A DNA stretch of 7,642 nt from Chlamydia trachomatis (GCA_945877885.1 CAMCSI010000062.1:1-7642), one strand, 5' to 3'. Shown: positions 1-7,037, counted from the stretch's first letter. The notes: generated by a model from the sequence alone, not told the origin. Made by a program: numbers and translations.

Positions 1-890
1 CTGACCAATATTTCTTGTTCATTATATTTCAAAAAAACATCTAGTTTTTCTGCCCAATTTTTCATGAGCATCACCTTTCCTCTTGCTGCTTGAAATTCAG
101 CATAATCAATATACATATTAACAATCCGGTTAAGCTGAGATATTTCATTGTTGTTTAAATAATTTTTATCAACTTTTACATCCGATAGGAAAATTTTGCC
201 ATCTGGCGCTCTGCGCCAAGTAGTTAATCCCATATTAATCTTTGAGGCGTGAGCTCGATCTGCGATAATTTCTGCCGCTGTATTTCCTGTTATAGCAAAG
301 TGCAGCTTATTTTGTACTGTAGCAAAAAACATTTGCGTTTCATTTAAGCTACTTGAGTAATCAACAGATGTTGCATAAATATCTGTGATTTTTTGATAAG
401 CCATACGTTCACTAGCTCTAATCTCCCGAATTTCTTCTAAGAGCTCATCAAAGAATCGCGTATCAAATTTTGAGCCTTTTTTAAATCGCTCTGAATCTAT
501 AGCAAAACCTTTGAATATATAGCTTTTTAACTTATCAGTAGCCCAAGCACGAAAAGCAGTACCACGCTCTGAATTAATCCTGTAGCCAACCGCAATAACC
601 GCCTCGAGGTTATAGAACAATACCATACGCTTTACAGAACGCTTACCCTCCTGTTGAACTATCGAGGATTCCTCGGTAGTTGCTTTTTCGTTTAATTCGC
701 CGGTAGCATAGATATTTTTTAGATGCAAAGATATATTGTCAACCGAGCAGCCAAATAACTCAGCCATATGTTTCTGTGTAAGCCAAACATTTTCATTTTC
801 AAATTTGACAGCGATGGAGATTTTACCATCTTCTGTCTCATAAAATATAATTTCATTAGGTGGCAATATGTTGTTATTTTTGTTGATCAT
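1..890 (-). CDS. rhuM: RhuM-family protein, 5' part (3' end outside window)
   Basis: The open frame starts at the ATG at 890 and continues off the left edge, giving 296 residues without a stop. A strong ribosome site (GGAGG, eight bases before the ATG) fixes the start. An N-terminal helix-turn-helix-like segment lies at about residues 36-60 (VWLTQKHMAELFGCSVDNIS). It is followed by the family core around 87-120 (RMVLFYNLEAVIAVGYR, then SERGTAFRAWAT) and the C-terminal family block around 205-290 (AAEIIADRAHASKINMGLTT, NRIVNMYIDYAE, KNWAEKLDVFLKYNE). These blocks are typical of the RhuM family, named after a gene of Salmonella pathogenicity island 3. Members are usually about 330-340 residues, so some 40 are probably missing here. 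The biochemical role of the family is not settled; the N-terminal fold suggests DNA binding. The gene has the same orientation as the upstream cell-wall operon but is separated from it by 173 bases with terminator-like structure, and no convincing promoter is visible. It is scattered among bacteria and is probably horizontally acquired (inference). Confidence 0.9.
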   Translation of the reverse strand, partial: MINKNNNILPPNEIIFYETEDGKISIAVKFENENVWLTQKHMAELFGCSVDNISLHLKNIYATGELNEKATTEESSIVQQEGKRSVKRMVLFYNLEAVIAVGYRINSERGTAFRAWATDKLKSYIFKGFAIDSERFKKGSKFDTRFFDELLEEIREIRASERMAYQKITDIYATSVDYSSSLNETQMFFATVQNKLHFAITGNTAAEIIADRAHASKINMGLTTWRRAPDGKIFLSDVKVDKNYLNNNEISQLNRIVNMYIDYAEFQAARGKVMLMKNWAEKLDVFLKYNEQEILV

Positions 891-936
891 ACTTAATCCT
901 CCATTTTTTCATCACTAAAAAGTCACCAACTTCCCT

Positions 937-954
937 AAAAAATGCCCTAAGGGC
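937..954 (-). terminator. short terminator-like hairpin downstream of amiA
   Basis: Read on the minus strand, GCCC-TTA-GGGC is followed by ATTTTTT. The stem is only four base pairs (five if the T/A closes) with a tiny loop. It overlaps the outer arm of the larger inverted repeat at 951-1055, so the two structures would compete. Placed about 110 bases after the amiA stop, it could end the operon transcript before the RhuM gene. The short stem makes this tentative. Confidence 0.45.
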
Positions 955-1055
955 GGTAGTGGTTTGGATGAGATTTGTTCATTTTTTGGTCGATTGTGTA
1001 TACTGGATACTTAGAGACCAAAAAAGGGACAAAGATCGCCAAATAACTACCGCCC
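951..1055. repeat. long imperfect inverted repeat between amiA and the RhuM gene
   Basis: The left arm 951-991 begins GGGCGGTAGTGGTTTGG and ends TTTTTTGGTC. The reverse complement of the right arm 1016-1055 begins GGGCGGTAGTTATTTGG and also ends TTTTTTGGTC. The outer 17 bases match at 15 positions and the inner 10 match perfectly; between them the arms share TTTGT and differ by a few substitutions and one base in length. The loop, 992-1015, contains GTATAC. As RNA this would be a very long hairpin immediately after the amiA stop, which could protect or terminate the operon transcript. Alternatively the arms are the terminal repeats of a tiny non-autonomous mobile element. No transposase and no clear target-site duplication are visible. 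Confidence 0.75.
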
Positions 1056-1060
1056 CCCCC
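1053..1060. repeat. C8 homopolymer run
   Basis: Eight consecutive C (G8 in the amiA transcript) sit three bases past the amiA stop codon and overlap the outer end of the inverted repeat. This is a strong local outlier in AT-rich DNA. Because it is intergenic, length changes would not alter a protein. Confidence 0.8.
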
Positions 1061-1063
1061 TCA

Positions 1064-1735
1064 TTATAGTTGGAAGTACTCGTCTAATCCCTCTGCTATC
1101 GACTTTGCAAGCGTCTTTTGATAGGAAGGGTTGATCATCTTATGGCACTCTTCATCATTTGTGATAAATCCACACTCAATGAGCACTGCAGGCATATTGG
1201 TTTCTCTTATCACGCATAAATTGCCTTCTTTGATCCCTCTGGAGTTTGCTCCTGTATTTACAATCATTTTGCGAAGGATGGTTTGTGCTAAAAGTTTAGA
1301 TCTTTTTTGTTTCCATGGTTTTGCCTCTTTTGGATAAAAGATCTCAATTCCATTTGCCTGTTTATTATGGGCTGCATTGTAGTGGATGCTCACAAGCACT
1401 TGGCATTTTAGATCATTGGCAATTTGTGCACGTTTTTTTAAGGTGATAAACTCATCGTGAGAGCGTGTCATTACTACTCGATAGCCCATTTTTGTTAACT
1501 CAGTTTTTGTATAAAGAGAGGTATTAAGAGCAAGTTCTTTTTCTTCGCAAAGATGATTATGGGTACCAAGGTCATAATTTCCATGGCCAGGATCGAGCAC
1601 AATAATAGGCATTGTATGGCGACCATGAAGATTTTTTTCAATAATAAGCTCTGTATACTTTGCGCCCTTTGATTGAAAGCAACCTGTAAGAGAAAAAGTA
1701 AGGCAAAGAAGGAAAAAGTGTTTTAAAATCTTCAT
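1064..1735 (-). CDS. amiA: N-acetylmuramoyl-L-alanine amidase, Amidase_3 family lipoprotein
   Basis: This 223-residue protein should cleave the amide bond between N-acetylmuramic acid and L-alanine in peptidoglycan. A lipoprotein signal peptide ends in a lipobox LTGC with C19 as the lipidated residue, so it acts on the periplasmic side of a membrane. The zinc-amidase motifs are complete: VLDPGHG with H51, KELAL with E67, SIHYNA with H118, and the catalytic block PAVLIECGFITN with E187. The length is that of a catalytic domain plus signal, with no peptidoglycan-binding domain. It lies 11 bases after murE, as in the chlamydial order murE-amiA. The Chlamydia pneumoniae homologue has been reported to have both amidase and penicillin-sensitive carboxypeptidase activity; whether this protein does is not visible. 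No Shine-Dalgarno sequence precedes the ATG, although a promoter-like pair lies at 1746-1775. The symbol follows chlamydial naming. Confidence 0.95.
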   Translation of the reverse strand: MKILKHFFLLCLTFSLTGCFQSKGAKYTELIIEKNLHGRHTMPIIVLDPGHGNYDLGTHNHLCEEKELALNTSLYTKTELTKMGYRVVMTRSHDEFITLKKRAQIANDLKCQVLVSIHYNAAHNKQANGIEIFYPKEAKPWKQKRSKLLAQTILRKMIVNTGANSRGIKEGNLCVIRETNMPAVLIECGFITNDEECHKMINPSYQKTLAKSIAEGLDEYFQL

Positions 1736-1745
1736 AGATTTTTTT

Positions 1746-1775
1746 ATTATAAAGCAGATGCCATATCTCTTGCAA
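1746..1775 (-). promoter_or_regulatory. possible internal promoter giving a near-leaderless amiA mRNA
   Basis: On the minus strand TTGCAA (1775-1770) is followed after 18 bases by a perfect TATAAT (1751-1746). It lies within the end of murE and the murE-amiA gap. Transcription would start near 1739, only a few bases before the amiA ATG at 1735. The gap reads TAATAAAAAAATCT and holds no Shine-Dalgarno match. In AT-rich DNA such pairs arise by chance, so this is a candidate only. Confidence 0.4.
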
Positions 1776-3189
1776 GTATTCTATCAGAAAGACTGAGCCT
1801 TTGACCTCCAATTTCTTGCTCCTCTTCATGACCTTTGCCGGCAAGTAAAATCGTATCATTCACTTTTGCTTGTTTGATCGCATACTGGATCGCTTCTTTT
1901 CGATCTTCAATGGTTACATAATCTAAAGAGGTAATCCCCTCTTCTATCTGATTAATAATTGCAGACGGATTCTCATTTCTTGGATTATCATTAGTTAACA
2001 CTGCAAAATCACAGTATTTATTTACTAAAGCGCCCATGAGCGGACGTTTTTGCTTATCACGATCTCCACCGCATCCAAAAACGATGATTAGTTTTCCTTT
2101 GGTAATTTTTTTTAATGTGATTAAAACTTTTTCCAATGCCTCTACTTTGTGTGCATAATCTACAATAATCGAAAGATTAGAAGAGTTTTCAATTCTTTCC
2201 ATTCTACCAGGAACCCCTGGCATAGTTTCCAGCCTTGAAACAATATCTTCAAAGGAAATTCCTAATGAGTAGGCAATTGCCGACGCAGCTAATGCATTTT
2301 CGATATTAAACATTCCAATATGAGGAAATTTTACCACTTTTTGTTCATCTGCAATATTTAAGATAAAAGCCGATCCATTACTTTGTAGGTCCACTTTTGA
2401 TCCATGCACATCTGCCTTGGAAGAGAATCCAAAAGTGACTGCTTCTGGAATTTTATCTTTTATCGATGCTCCCCAGGCAGAATCTAACGAGGCTACAACA
2501 ATGCCGTCCTTTTTCCGATGAAAAAGAAGTCTCTCTTTTGCTTTTTGATATTCTTTCATCGTTATATGGTAGTCTAAATGTTCATGGGATAAATTTAAAA
2601 AGGCAACAATATCAAAATAGGTTTCCTCTAAACGTCTTTGATCTAACGCGTGGGAGGAGACCTCCATCACACAGTTTTTACATCCGGCAGTTTTCATCTC
2701 TTTTAAAATTTTCATTAAAGTTACTGCATCAGGTGTGGTATGAGTGCTTTTAAACCTCTTTAATCCGGTATTTGTTTCAATGGTCCCAATCAGTCCTGTT
2801 TTTGACTCACTTTCGAGTAAATACCTTGTATAATAGGCAACGGTTGTTTTTCCACATGTTCCAGTAATTCCGCACATAGTGAGATTTGCCGAAGGATTTT
2901 CAAAGTAGTTTTTTGCAATTTTCCCCTCAACTGCTGCAGGATCTTCTACAATCACTTGAGTTACCCCTGATAAAAAAGGGTTATACATATCCAGCACAAT
3001 ACAAGCTGCCCCGTTTTGAATCGCATTTTGAATATAATGATTACCGTCTGTTTCCCTTCCCTTTTTAGCGATAAATATACTGCCTGGAAAAACCACTTTC
3101 GAATGGGTAAATACCCCAGTGATTTCTATCTCTTTTGAACCTTTTACCTGTATCGTATCGATGTCTTTTAATATTTTCTTTAGTTTCAT
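1747..3189 (-). CDS. murE: UDP-MurNAc-L-Ala-D-Glu:meso-diaminopimelate ligase
   Basis: This cytoplasmic ATP-dependent ligase adds meso-diaminopimelate to UDP-MurNAc dipeptide, the third amino acid of the peptidoglycan stem. I start it at the ATG at 3189 (480 residues) because AAGGTG lies five to six bases upstream; a GTG two codons earlier (3195) has no ribosome site. An N-terminal uridine-nucleotide domain (about 1-100) is followed by the ATP loop TGTCGKTT (109-116), the substrate block STHTTPDA (148-155) and SHEHLDYH, with the YQKAK lysine (218) that is carbamylated in the family. The C-terminal domain carries DNPR (401-404), the meso-DAP-specifying signature, and GKGHEEEQ near 451-458. Length is normal. 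One small departure is AHKVEALE where most members read AHTPDALE. It lies 14 bases after ftsI and 11 before amiA, the chlamydial gene order. Confidence 0.96.
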   Translation of the reverse strand: MKLKKILKDIDTIQVKGSKEIEITGVFTHSKVVFPGSIFIAKKGRETDGNHYIQNAIQNGAACIVLDMYNPFLSGVTQVIVEDPAAVEGKIAKNYFENPSANLTMCGITGTCGKTTVAYYTRYLLESESKTGLIGTIETNTGLKRFKSTHTTPDAVTLMKILKEMKTAGCKNCVMEVSSHALDQRRLEETYFDIVAFLNLSHEHLDYHITMKEYQKAKERLLFHRKKDGIVVASLDSAWGASIKDKIPEAVTFGFSSKADVHGSKVDLQSNGSAFILNIADEQKVVKFPHIGMFNIENALAASAIAYSLGISFEDIVSRLETMPGVPGRMERIENSSNLSIIVDYAHKVEALEKVLITLKKITKGKLIIVFGCGGDRDKQKRPLMGALVNKYCDFAVLTNDNPRNENPSAIINQIEEGITSLDYVTIEDRKEAIQYAIKQAKVNDTILLAGKGHEEEQEIGGQRLSLSDRILARDMASAL

Positions 3190-3203
3190 CTTCACCTTAA
3201 CAA

Positions 3204-5162
3204 TTAGTTTTTATTCCATTTATCGTAGATCGCATTTAGCTCCTTACTCTCCTTATACCAATCAGCCTCTTCCTTCACAGTTCTTGGATCACCGGATGAA
3301 AATCCGTAAGGATCATCATAAGGCACCTTCATCAATTGTAGTGTTTTTTTTCCAATCTCTCGAAAAATTGGTGCTGCACATTTACCACCAAAATGCGTTG
3401 TTCCAAAACCGCTGATAAATTTTTTCTCTGGTTCATCAACAACTACTATTAAAACAAATTTAGGATTTTTTGCCGGAGCATTTCCTATAAAACTTGAACA
3501 ATGTGTATCTTTTGAATACAATCCATTAATATTTTTTTCAGAAGTACTCGTCTTGCCTCCTTCAGAATACCCTGGAATATCTGCCAGGGTGGCCGATCCA
3601 CCTGGTTTTGTTGTATACTTTAACGCCTGCAAGATTAAGTCAGCAATATCTTTTGATAAAACCTTCTTTTTTCCTTTTTTCTTCATTTCCACCACCTTAC
3701 CATCAGGTGATACAATCTTATCAATTAATGTAGGACTTACTAAATATCCACCATTGGCAAATACCGAATAAGCTCTTGCCATTTGGACTGCATTGACCAT
3801 CACATTATAACCAATAGCAAGAGAGTAGGGAGTGGGCGCTGACCACTGATCCCTCCCATTGCTATATTTCATCCCATAAACAGGAATCATCCCAGGGGTT
3901 TCATAAGGCATTTCAACCCCTGTTTTTTTTCCAAGTCCAAATATCTCTGAAAGTTGATCAGAATACCATTTTGACCCAAGTTTATCTAACACCTTTTCAA
4001 CCATGCGGGCAGGATAAATATTAGATGATTTTTGAATCGCTAAAAACATATTTAAGTATTTATGCGTAGAAATATCCTTTAAAGGACGGTTTCTCCCTTT
4101 AAAATTAGGGTTATCCGTCTTAATCATCTCATAGGGATTAAATATTGGGGGCTGATTTTTCTCAAGCAACCTTTCATTTGCTGTCAAGCAAATTGCCATC
4201 GTCATCACTTTCATAATCGATCCAGGCTCAAATCCATCGGTTAACATTTTTGGTTTTGTTAATTGCTCTTTTTCTTTTGACTCAAAATATTCTGCATACT
4301 TTTCTGGTGAAAAAAATGGATACTGCGCCATGGCAATAATTTCCCCATTAGATGGATCCATCATCACAGCCACCGCACCTTTAGCATTCACCCTTTCAGC
4401 ACCTTTTTTCAATTCCTCTTCACAAATTGCCTGTATTTGGTGATGAATCGTTAAATATACGTCACACCCATTTTTTGCCGCCACATGCCTTTTAGCATCA
4501 TCAATGGTATATTTTGGAGATCGCATCAAATACCGCTTACCCACCTCTCCTTGTAAATGCCTATCAAACATCTTTTCCAGCCCTGCAATAGGAACTGCCT
4601 GACCGGTTTTTTCATCACGGTTTTGATACACAGTGCTAAGCACTGGGCCAAGAAGGTGATCATAAGGGTAGGAGCGCTTATAATCCTTTACAAAGGTTAA
4701 TAAGTTTTGAGCCATCTTGTGCTCTTTAGCAAACCCTTTCCACCATGTCTCTATTTCCATTTTCTTCTCAAGAGTCAAAAAGGGGTAAATCTTTCTCCAT
4801 CTTGACTCTTTATAAAAATGTCTTTTTAAATCCCCAACATCAAGCATAGCCCCTAATGTCTCAATCATCTCTTTTTTTGCAGAGGTTTTAATACGAATAG
4901 GGTCAATATACAAATGATAGGTGAGCACATCCATCACGATAGGACGCCCTTTTTTGCTATCTTCTGATCGGCAATAGATTTTCCCTCGATGAAAAGGCTC
5001 TTTTACCACCAAATGATGCTGGCTATCGGCAATTTTCACCCATTTATCATGTTCGATAATTTGTATTTTGTAATAATGAATAAGGATGAGTGCAAATAAA
5101 AAAATAAGAACAAAACCAACGAGTAATGATCTTCCATTAGATTTTTTTACCTTTTCTTGCAC
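3204..5162 (-). CDS. ftsI: septal peptidoglycan transpeptidase, class B penicillin-binding protein (FtsI/PBP3)
   Basis: This 652-residue division-specific transpeptidase cross-links septal peptidoglycan and is a beta-lactam target. A single N-terminal membrane anchor (about 12-30) is followed by the RG-type motif of the dimerisation domain (HRGKIYCR, 58-65) and the transpeptidase domain from about 235. The active-site serine is in SIMK (315-318) and the second motif is SSN (379-381). The third motif, canonically KTG, reads KTST at 537-540, with AGT (Ser) where glycine is expected. There is no PASTA domain; the tail after about 610 is charged. The start is a GTG at 5162, supported by AAGGG overlapping the ftsL stop; a nearer ATG is out of frame and closes after five codons. 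The 9-base gap to ftsL indicates co-transcription and probably coupling. The product should work with FtsL at the septum. Confidence 0.95.
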   Translation of the reverse strand: MQEKVKKSNGRSLLVGFVLIFLFALILIHYYKIQIIEHDKWVKIADSQHHLVVKEPFHRGKIYCRSEDSKKGRPIVMDVLTYHLYIDPIRIKTSAKKEMIETLGAMLDVGDLKRHFYKESRWRKIYPFLTLEKKMEIETWWKGFAKEHKMAQNLLTFVKDYKRSYPYDHLLGPVLSTVYQNRDEKTGQAVPIAGLEKMFDRHLQGEVGKRYLMRSPKYTIDDAKRHVAAKNGCDVYLTIHHQIQAICEEELKKGAERVNAKGAVAVMMDPSNGEIIAMAQYPFFSPEKYAEYFESKEKEQLTKPKMLTDGFEPGSIMKVMTMAICLTANERLLEKNQPPIFNPYEMIKTDNPNFKGRNRPLKDISTHKYLNMFLAIQKSSNIYPARMVEKVLDKLGSKWYSDQLSEIFGLGKKTGVEMPYETPGMIPVYGMKYSNGRDQWSAPTPYSLAIGYNVMVNAVQMARAYSVFANGGYLVSPTLIDKIVSPDGKVVEMKKKGKKKVLSKDIADLILQALKYTTKPGGSATLADIPGYSEGGKTSTSEKNINGLYSKDTHCSSFIGNAPAKNPKFVLIVVVDEPEKKFISGFGTTHFGGKCAAPIFREIGKKTLQLMKVPYDDPYGFSSGDPRTVKEEADWYKESKELNAIYDKWNKN

Positions 5163-5171
5163 ATCTTTCCC

Positions 5172-5528
5172 TTATCTAACACTTGTTCCAAGTAATGAGG
5201 TGCCTGTAAATCCTTTAATCACAGTATTTTTCATCTCCTGCTTCTCATTTTTACTTGAGATAGCAATGATTTCTTCTCTGGTGCTTGATAGTAAATGAGC
5301 ATACTCTGTTTCTTTTAATAATCCTAAAAGAAATATTGGATTTTCAAATTTTTCTACCTCGTACTGTAAAATAGTGTTATGCTCTTCAATATAGGAAAGC
5401 TCAGAGGAGAGTCTTGGTAGCTCAATCATAAGTCTTGTCACATCATTTCGAGCATCTAAATAGGCAAATAAGGCTGCAGAAAACGAAACAACACATGCCA
5501 ACATTTTTCCTAAGTGCCCTTTATTCAT
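5172..5528 (-). CDS. ftsL: FtsL-like small membrane division protein
   Basis: This 118-residue protein has the FtsL layout: a short cytoplasmic N-terminus, one membrane segment (about 8-24, LACVVSFSAALFAYL) and an extracytoplasmic coiled-coil-like region (about 27-60, ending LQYEVEKFENPIFL). FtsL proteins are poorly conserved, so the assignment rests on topology, on the coiled coil followed by an ENP-type turn, and above all on position between rsmH and ftsI. In that slot Chlamydia carries CT271, described as FtsL-like. The start ATG at 5528 is preceded by AGGA, and the gap from rsmH is 10 bases. Its expected job is to hold FtsI in the divisome. The C-terminal tail after about residue 95 looks unstructured. 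Confidence 0.85.
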   Translation of the reverse strand: MNKGHLGKMLACVVSFSAALFAYLDARNDVTRLMIELPRLSSELSYIEEHNTILQYEVEKFENPIFLLGLLKETEYAHLLSSTREEIIAISSKNEKQEMKNTVIKGFTGTSLLGTSVR

Positions 5529-5538
5529 ATGATTCCTA

Positions 5539-6482
5539 CTAAATTTTTTCAGCCACTCTCAATTTTGCACTTCTTGCCCGTCTATTTCTCATCATTTCCC
5601 CTTTGCTGCATGGAATAGGCTTTTTAGTGATCACCTTAATGCTTGCAGCAGAGATATTCATCCCTCTTAAATCTCTTACCGGTTCAGAGGCTGATCTAAA
5701 AATGTTTTTAACAATACGATCCTCTAAGCTATGAAAAGATAAAACACTGACACGTCCGGAAGGGGCAAGTACTTTCATCGCCTTTTTTAAAGAAATTTCA
5801 ATTGCATCAAGCTCTTTATTTACATACATACGAATTGCTTGGAAAATCTTTGTCGCAGGGTGAGTCTTTCCATGTCTTGGGATAACATCCTCGATCACCT
5901 CTTTTAACTGCTTAGTGGTCTCAATAGGTTTTCTTCTTCGAGCCTTCGTAATAGCTGCTGCAGCATTTCTCCAAAGCCTTTCTTCGCCAAGATCTTTAAA
6001 GATCACGCCAAGTTCTTTTTCAGACATTTCAGCGATAATATCTTTAGCAGTAAGGGTTGCAGTAGTATCCATTCTCATATCTAATGGCCCATCATTCATA
6101 AAACTAAACCCTCTATCTTCTTCATCAAATTGCATAGACGACACTCCTAGGTCAAAAAAAAACCATCTACCTCTTTCACCCCTAAGGATGTAAGATGTTT
6201 ATCTAGATCAGAAAAATTGCCGTGAACAAACCGCATTTTGTCTGAATATTTTACTAATCGCTGCTTAGCTATCTCTAAAGCATTTAGATCCTGATCACAT
6301 CCAATATAGATTTCTATCTCAGGGTGCGCCTCAAGTATTGCTTCTGCATGGCCTCCTGCTCCTAATGTCCCATCAAAAAACACTTTTAGGTGCCTGCCTT
6401 CAAAACTTTCTAATACCTCATCTTTCATCACTGAAATGTGAGGGAAACCTTTTTCATCTTTTGTCTTGGCCGTTTTTCTCAT
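5539..6482 (-). CDS. rsmH: 16S rRNA m4C1402 methyltransferase RsmH (MraW), frame broken at a T9 run
   Basis: RsmH uses S-adenosylmethionine to N4-methylate C1402 in the ribosomal decoding centre. The first frame (6482 to the TAG at 6147) encodes residues 1-109, with HISVMKDEVLE, the SAM-binding loop DGTLGAGGHAEAIL (37-50) and VHGNFSDL, ending VDGFF. The second frame, whose first candidate start is the GTG at 6144, continues with DLGVSSMQFDEEDRGFSF, DGPLDMRMD (131-139), SFHSLEDRIVK (249-259) and RSAKLRVAEK at the end. Joining them with a -1 shift at the nine T (6162-6154) gives VDGFFFDLGVSSMQ, exactly the family spacing (VDGILLDLGVSS), and about 314 residues, the normal length. Every motif is intact, so this is a sequencing error, slippage or a very recent mutation rather than an old pseudogene. 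The start overlaps the mraZ stop (TAATG), implying translational coupling. The GTG at 6144 is not an independent gene start. Confidence 0.93.
6154..6162 (-). other. nine-T run at the rsmH frame break (possible slippage site)
   Basis: The coding strand reads GAT GGT TTT TTT TTG ACC TAG. The heptamer T TTT TTT is in the right phase for a -1 ribosomal slip, after which TTT GAC CTA GGA restores the RsmH frame. Polymerase adding one base would do the same. A purine-rich AGAGGT lies a few bases upstream and is Shine-Dalgarno-like, as at dnaX. I see no strong stimulatory hairpin downstream. Miscounting of a homopolymer during sequencing is an equally simple explanation. Confidence 0.6.
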
Positions 6483-7003
6483 TAAATTTTCACCGTCGTT
6501 TGTACATTTTTCAATAGTTCTTCTAAATTTGTGTGTGTCTCTTCTTTTTCTTCCCCAAAAGCCTCTTCCATCAAAGAATCAAACTCAGCAGACCCTATGT
6601 TTTCCAAAGAAAATAGCTTTTCATACTTCTCTTTTGGCCAGATTTCGATCTTATCCATGGCCCCTGTAATCATGAGCTCTTTGTCAATGCCGATACTTTT
6701 TTGTAATTCCATCGGTAAACTAACGCGTCCAATCTTATCACAAGTTGTGTTTACTAACGTGGAGAAAAATAAGGTAAAAAATCTCTGAAATTTTGCCACA
6801 TGCTTTCTTTGCTGAAATTTTTGAGCTAAAGCTTCAATCTCTGATATCTTGTAAATAGCAAGACAGCCTCCCATAGAAAGGCCAATGTAGAAGGAAAGCT
6901 CCCCCTTTTCCACGAGTTGATATCGCAAATTTTGTGGCAATACAAAACGGCTCTTTTCATCAAGTTTTGCGCTGTAAGAACCACTAAAAAATTGCATCGC
7001 CAT
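6482..7003 (-). CDS. mraZ: transcriptional regulator MraZ
   Basis: MraZ is a DNA-binding protein with two AbrB/SpoVT-type half-domains that forms rings and represses the dcw operon it heads. Both signature motifs are present: DEKSRFVLP (15-23), where the usual glycine is serine, and CDKIGRVSLP (88-97), the canonical form. The second half continues with the expected ITGAMDKIEIWPKEKYE. At 173 residues it exceeds the usual 140-155; the extra part is an acidic tail from about residue 137 (EEAFGEEKEETHTNLEELL). The start is taken at 7003, but an ATG two codons in (6997) is equally possible; the ribosome site is weak (TTAGGCG, about nine bases upstream). Its stop overlaps the rsmH start by one base. 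TGGGA repeats at its own promoter (7022-7036) indicate autoregulation. Confidence 0.95.
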   Translation of the reverse strand: MAMQFFSGSYSAKLDEKSRFVLPQNLRYQLVEKGELSFYIGLSMGGCLAIYKISEIEALAQKFQQRKHVAKFQRFFTLFFSTLVNTTCDKIGRVSLPMELQKSIGIDKELMITGAMDKIEIWPKEKYEKLFSLENIGSAEFDSLMEEAFGEEKEETHTNLEELLKNVQTTVKI

Positions 7004-7021
7004 ATTTAGTTTCGCCTAATT

Positions 7022-7036
7022 TCCCACCGTTTCCCA
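7022..7036 (-). promoter_or_regulatory. MraZ operator at the mraZ start site (two boxes)
   Basis: The minus strand reads TGGGAAACGGTGGGA: two TGGGA boxes separated by five bases (period ten). This is the TGGGN-N5 direct-repeat arrangement reported for Escherichia coli MraZ. The boxes begin two bases after the predicted -10 element and cover the expected start of transcription near 7031, so bound MraZ would block initiation. Confidence 0.75.
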
Positions 7037-7037
7037 C

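Noticed and set aside
992..1015. An attachment site or transposase fragment in the loop of the large inverted repeat.
   Set aside because: The loop is only 24 bases and holds just a GTATAC palindrome; nothing identifies it further.
891..1063. A promoter for the RhuM gene in the intergenic region.
   Set aside because: The best pair (TTTTTT with TATACA, 17 bases) matches poorly at -35 and lies inside the inverted repeat; not strong enough to list.
1638..1859. Minus-strand 73-codon frame bridging murE and amiA.
   Set aside because: It overlaps both genes out of frame and resembles no protein family.
3190..3195. GTG start of murE at 3195, two codons upstream of the ATG.
   Set aside because: No ribosome site precedes the GTG, while AAGGTG is well placed for the ATG at 3189; the two extra residues add no conserved sequence.
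5539..6144. A separate 201-residue gene starting at a GTG at 6144.
   Set aside because: The product is the C-terminal two-thirds of RsmH and continues the upstream frame motif for motif; the GTG is the valine of DLGVSS.
1131..6788. Plus-strand open frames of 60-98 codons across the operon (for example 2466-2753, 3119-3415, 5915-6193).
   Set aside because: They lie antisense to well-identified genes, have no recognisable motifs and read as mirror frames of AT-rich coding DNA.
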